This document shows, in pieces, positions 13,572-16,492 of a stretch of DNA of 16,492 nt. The translations under genes and the position numbers were made by a program. Source of the stretch: DATIVK01 sp035465955 (lineage in GTDB: Bacteria; Myxococcota; Myxococcia; Myxococcales; Anaeromyxobacteraceae); NCBI GenBank assembly GCA_035465955.1, contig DATIVK010000231.1, positions 1-16,492 of the forward strand, in the 5' to 3' direction. The notes under the pieces are model-generated. The model did not search any database. It saw only the letters and a list, made by a program, of their open reading frames with translations, and was not told where the DNA came from. Numbering within the stretch: the first letter of the stretch is position 1; each line of letters opens with the position of its first letter.

Positions 13572-14684
13572 ATGGCTCACGCGTCGAGAGCCGCCACGCG
13601 AGGAGCGCTCCTGTCCCCGACCCCACATCCGGCGATCCTCTCGATCGGCAGGGCGCTGCCTCCCCACTACGCCGATCAGGCGACCCTCACCGCCGCGCTC
13701 TCCTCGCTCTGGGCGCGCCAGCACTTCAACGTCGACCGGTTGGAGCAGATCCACCGCGCCGCCCTCGTCGCGGGGCGCCACCTCGCGGTGCCGCTCGAGG
13801 AGTACGCCGCGCTCGACACCTTCGGGAAGCGGAACGACGCCTACGTCCGGGTCGCGCTGGAGGTGGGCGAGCGGGCGGTCCGCGACGGGCTCGCCCGCGC
13901 CGGCCTCGCGCCGCGCGACGTCCAGCACCTCTACTTCGTCACCACCACCGGCCTCTCGACCCCGTCCCTCGACGCCCGGCTCGCCAACCGGCTCGGGCTC
14001 GATCCCGCCGTGCGCCGGACGCCCATCTTCGGCCTCGGCTGCCTGGGCGGCGCCGCCGGGATCGCCCGCGCCTGCGACGCGCTCCGCGCCTGGCCCGACG
14101 AGGTGGCGGTGATGCTCTCCGTCGAGCTCTGCTCGCTCACCCTGCAGCCGGAGGATCTCTCGGTCCCGAACGTCGTCGCCACCGGCCTCTTCGGCGACGG
14201 CGCGGCGGCGGCGGTGCTCGGCGGCGGCGCCCGGGCGCCCCGGCCCGGCGCGCCGCGCGTCCTCGCGACCCGCTCGGTGTTCTACCCGGAGACCGAGTGG
14301 GTGATGGGCTGGGAGATCGTGGACAGCGGCTTCAAGATCCTCCTCTCGGCGAAGGTGCCCGAGGTCGTGGCCGCCAACGTCGGCGCCGACGTCGACCGCT
14401 TCCTCGCCGAGCACGACCTGCGCCGCGCCGACATCCGCCACTGGGTCGCGCACACGGGCGGCCCCAAGGTGCTGGAGGCGATCCGGTCCGCCCTCGACCT
14501 GCCCGAGGCCGCGCTCGCGCGCAGCTACCGCTCGCTCCGCGACGTCGGCAACCTCTCCTCCGCCTCGGTCCTCTTCGTCCTGGGAGACCACCTGGACGCG
14601 GGGCAGGCGCGGGAGGGGGACCTGGGGCTGCTGGCGGCGATGGGGCCCGGCTTCGCCACCGAGCTGGCGCTCCTCCAGTGGTGA
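13572..14684 (+). CDS. Type III polyketide synthase (chalcone synthase-like)
   Basis: A 370-residue thiolase-fold enzyme that extends a fatty acyl starter with malonyl units and cyclises the product, typically to alkylpyrones or alkylresorcinols. The catalytic triad is intact: Cys157 in PIFGLGCLGGAAG, His294 in HWVAHTGGPKVL and Asn327 in RDVGNLSSASV. The N-terminal part has the usual ILSIGRALPPHYADQ opening and TTTGLSTPSLDARL before the active-site cysteine. FGDGAAAAVLGG and the final GPGFATELALLQW are typical too. ATG 13572 gives normal family length; in-frame ATGs at 13473 and 13452 would add a basic tail. The stop overlaps an in-frame GTG of the next gene. It is first of a four-gene operon with a methyltransferase, a carrier protein and an acyl-AMP ligase. 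Confidence 0.92.
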   Translation: MAHASRAATRGALLSPTPHPAILSIGRALPPHYADQATLTAALSSLWARQHFNVDRLEQIHRAALVAGRHLAVPLEEYAALDTFGKRNDAYVRVALEVGERAVRDGLARAGLAPRDVQHLYFVTTTGLSTPSLDARLANRLGLDPAVRRTPIFGLGCLGGAAGIARACDALRAWPDEVAVMLSVELCSLTLQPEDLSVPNVVATGLFGDGAAAAVLGGGARAPRPGAPRVLATRSVFYPETEWVMGWEIVDSGFKILLSAKVPEVVAANVGADVDRFLAEHDLRRADIRHWVAHTGGPKVLEAIRSALDLPEAALARSYRSLRDVGNLSSASVLFVLGDHLDAGQAREGDLGLLAAMGPGFATELALLQW

Positions 14685-14686
14685 CC

Positions 14687-15256
14687 ATGCCCGCGCCCCG
14701 CACGCTCCTCCTCGGCTACGTGGCGCTCCTCCTCGTCGAGCGCTCGGCCGAGCTGATCGTCTCCCGCCGGAACGCGCGGCGCGCGCTCGCGGCCGGTGGC
14801 GTGGAGGCGGGGAGGGGGCACTACCCCGCCCTCGTCCTCTTCCACGCGACCTTCCTCGCCGCCTGCGCCGCCGAGCCGATCCTGGCGCCGCGCCCATGGC
14901 CCCTCACCGCGTCGATCGCCGCTCTCGCCGCGGCGCTCGTCGCGCAGGGGCTGCGCTGGTGGACCGTGTCCACCCTCGGCCCGCGCTGGTCCACGCGGAT
15001 CGTCGTCCTCCCCGGCGCGACGCCGGTCACCGGTGGCCCCTACCGGTTCCTCCGCCACCCGAACTACCTGGCGGTGGCGGTCGAGCTGGCCGCCGTGCCG
15101 CTCATCGGCGGGGCGCTCTTCACGGCGGCCGCGGCCTCGATCGGGAACTCGCTCCTGCTCGCGGTCCGGATCCCCGCGGAGGAGCGCGCGCTGGGGGATG
15201 CCTGGGCGCGCGCCTTCGCGCGGCGCGGGCGGTTCCTGCCCTGGAGGCGGGCGTGA
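14687..15256 (+). CDS. ICMT/YpbQ-family membrane methyltransferase
   Basis: A 189-residue membrane protein with several hydrophobic helices (TLLLGYVALLLVERSAELIV; YPALVLFHATFLAACAAEPI; ALAAALVAQGLRWW; VELAAVPLIGGALFTAAAA). The signature GGPYRFLRHPNYLAVAVEL and the closing EERALGDAWARAF are those of the isoprenylcysteine carboxyl methyltransferase family, which binds S-adenosylmethionine near the membrane surface. Paired with a type III polyketide synthase, such enzymes (SrsB, BpsB/YpbQ) methylate the phenolic or pyrone hydroxyl of the lipid product, so that is the likely role. ATG 14687 is used; GTG 14681 is in frame and would overlap the preceding stop. The end overlaps the acyl carrier protein start (GTGA). 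Confidence 0.87.
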   Translation: MPAPRTLLLGYVALLLVERSAELIVSRRNARRALAAGGVEAGRGHYPALVLFHATFLAACAAEPILAPRPWPLTASIAALAAALVAQGLRWWTVSTLGPRWSTRIVVLPGATPVTGGPYRFLRHPNYLAVAVELAAVPLIGGALFTAAAASIGNSLLLAVRIPAEERALGDAWARAFARRGRFLPWRRA

Positions 15257-15525
15257 CCGCCGCCGAGGCCGTCGTGGCTCACGAGATCCTCCGGATCGTC
15301 CGCGAGGAGGTGGGGTTCGCGGGGGCGCCCCCCGAGGCCGACGAGCCGCTGGCGAGCCGGCTCGACTCGCTCATGCTGCTCTCGCTGGTGGTGGCGGTGG
15401 AGGATCGGTTCCACGTCGTCCTCACCGACGATGACGCGGCGGGCGCGCGCACCGTGGCCGACCTCGCGCGGATCGTCGCCGCGCGAGGGACCGACCTGCG
15501 CCCCGGCGTGGAGGCGTCGCCGTGA
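15253..15525 (+). CDS. Acyl carrier protein
   Basis: A 90-residue carrier protein starting at GTG 15253, preceded by GGAGG at 15243-15247. The motif SRLDSLMLLSLVVAVEDRF puts Ser39 at the phosphopantetheine attachment site (DSL), followed by the usual amphipathic recognition helix, 'VVAVEDRF'. TVADLARIVAARG forms the last helix. It is shorter and more divergent than fatty-acid ACP. Overlaps by four bases with genes on both sides show that it belongs to the type III polyketide operon. It probably holds the fatty acyl starter loaded by the next gene product and hands it to the synthase. Confidence 0.88.
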   Translation: MTAAEAVVAHEILRIVREEVGFAGAPPEADEPLASRLDSLMLLSLVVAVEDRFHVVLTDDDAAGARTVADLARIVAARGTDLRPGVEASP

Positions 15526-16492
15526 GGCTTCGCGGACCCCCGGCGCCGGCGCCACGCCACGAGACGCTCGTGGACGCGCTCGCCGCCGCGGCGAGCCACT
15601 GGAGCGCCGTCACCTTCGTGGACCTCCACGAGCGCGAGGTCCGGCTCTCCTGGGGAGAGATCCACGACCGCGCGCAGCGCGCCGCCGGTGCGCTGGCAGA
15701 CCGCGGCGTCCGGCCCGGCGACTCGGTGGCCATCGTGCTCCGGACCGAGCCGGCGTTCCTGGACGCCTTCTTCGGGACGTGGCTGGCCGGAGCGGTCCCG
15801 GTGCCGCTCTACCCGCCGGTCCGTCTCGGGCGGCTGGAGGAGTACCTCGCCGCAACCGGCCGGATGCTCTCCGTCTCGGGGGCGGCGCTGGTCGTCTCCG
15901 GCGGCGGGACGCTCCGCCTGCTCGGTGAGGCGGTGGAGGCGGGCGGGGTGCGGCTCGGGATCCTCGACGCCGCGGGGCTCGTCGAAGGGAGCCGGCAGCT
16001 CGAGCTCGCGGCGTCGGCGGGCGCGCTGGGGCTCGTGCAGTTCTCGTCGGGCTCGACGGTCGATCCGAAGCCGGTGGCGCTGACGCACGCGGCGCTGGCG
16101 GCGCAGGTGAGCGCGCTGCTGGAGATCGTCGAGCCGGTGCCCCGCGACGCGCTCGTCTCCTGGCTGCCGCTCTACCACGACATGGGGCTGATCGGCTGCC
16201 TGCTCGGGGCGCTCAGCGCCCCTGCGCCGGCGATCCTCATTCCGCCCGAGCACTTCCTGGCGCGCCCGGCCCTCTGGCTGCGCGCGATCTCCCGCCACCG
16301 GGGCACGGTCTCCGCGGCGCCGAGCTTCGCCTACGCCTACTGCGCCGACCGCGTGAAGGACGAGCAGCTCGACGGCTGCGAGCTCTCGTCGTGGCGGCTC
16401 GCCCTCGACGGCGCTGAGCCGGTCTCCGGCGAGGCGATGCGACGCTTCGCGGACCGGTTCGCCGGCGCCGGCTTCTCGCGGCGCGCGCTGGT
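15522..16492 (+). CDS. Fatty acyl-AMP ligase (FAAL), 5' part, cut by window end
   Basis: A frame from GTG 15522 stays open for 323 codons to the end of the window. The adenylation-enzyme core motifs are present: LVQFSSGSTVDPKPVALTH at about 171-189 (the P-loop), WLPLYHDMGLIGCLLGAL at 214-231, and ALDGAEPVS near residue 305. The 'LYHDMGLIG' and 'GAEPV' forms are those of fatty acyl-AMP ligases rather than acyl-CoA ligases. The enzyme should activate a fatty acid as acyl-adenylate and transfer it to the adjacent acyl carrier protein. The start overlaps the ACP stop (GTGA). The C-terminal subdomain is not visible. Direct coupling of FAAL and ACP to a type III synthase would avoid acyl-CoA as starter. 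Confidence 0.88.
   Translation, partial: MRLRGPPAPAPRHETLVDALAAAASHWSAVTFVDLHEREVRLSWGEIHDRAQRAAGALADRGVRPGDSVAIVLRTEPAFLDAFFGTWLAGAVPVPLYPPVRLGRLEEYLAATGRMLSVSGAALVVSGGGTLRLLGEAVEAGGVRLGILDAAGLVEGSRQLELAASAGALGLVQFSSGSTVDPKPVALTHAALAAQVSALLEIVEPVPRDALVSWLPLYHDMGLIGCLLGALSAPAPAILIPPEHFLARPALWLRAISRHRGTVSAAPSFAYAYCADRVKDEQLDGCELSSWRLALDGAEPVSGEAMRRFADRFAGAGFSRRAL

Noticed and set aside
12413..14686. Extended start of the methyltransferase reading through RdgC-like and polyketide synthase genes
   Set aside because: The frame is open only because of base composition; membrane-protein character starts at 14687.

Overview
The window is very GC-rich DNA with strong third-position GC bias, Gram-negative surface proteins (two porins, a lipoprotein), a Cache-domain chemoreceptor, a ferritin-like/VIT1 iron protein and a type III polyketide operon. 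This mix suggests a Myxococcota or other deltaproteobacterial chromosome, close in style to Anaeromyxobacter. That assignment is inferred from gene content and composition, not from a marker gene. I see no rRNA, tRNA, CRISPR array, insertion sequence or phage gene.

Layout. 1-1780: the 3' end of one porin, a strong terminator, and a complete OprP/OprO-like porin. 1837-2307: a small lipoprotein. 2339-3403 (minus): a GT-B glycosyltransferase-like protein. 3458-4063: a probable selenoprotein whose reading frame holds two in-frame UGA codons, each followed at the bacterial spacing by a SECIS-like hairpin. Its N-terminus looks like a heavy-metal-associated (HMA) ferredoxin fold. 4067-5783 (minus): a tightly overlapping arsR-hgcA-hgcB operon, the corrinoid protein and ferredoxin pair that methylates mercury. 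5784-5910 is a markedly AT-rich intergenic stretch (45% GC over 5781-5910) with an ArsR-type palindrome and a short orphan reading frame. 5953-8348: cystathionine beta-synthase and an aldo/keto reductase, translationally coupled. 8456-9192: a degenerate receiver-domain protein and a small charged protein. 9220-10869 (minus): chemoreceptor. 11031-12149 (minus): ferritin-like/VIT1 transporter. 12215-13458 (minus): two overlapping genes that look like the two halves of RdgC. 13572-16492: type III polyketide synthase, ICMT-family methyltransferase, acyl carrier protein and fatty acyl-AMP ligase (cut by the window end), a probable alkylpyrone or alkylresorcinol lipid pathway.

The most striking region is 3458-5950. 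A probable double-selenocysteine, HMA-like protein lies tail to tail with hgcB, 3 bases away, beside a mercury methylation operon controlled by a cysteine-bearing ArsR regulator. Selenols bind mercury very strongly, so a link in mercury handling is an attractive hypothesis. The neighbourhood is the only evidence for it here. The AT-rich gap with its truncated reading frame may mark one edge of an acquired segment.
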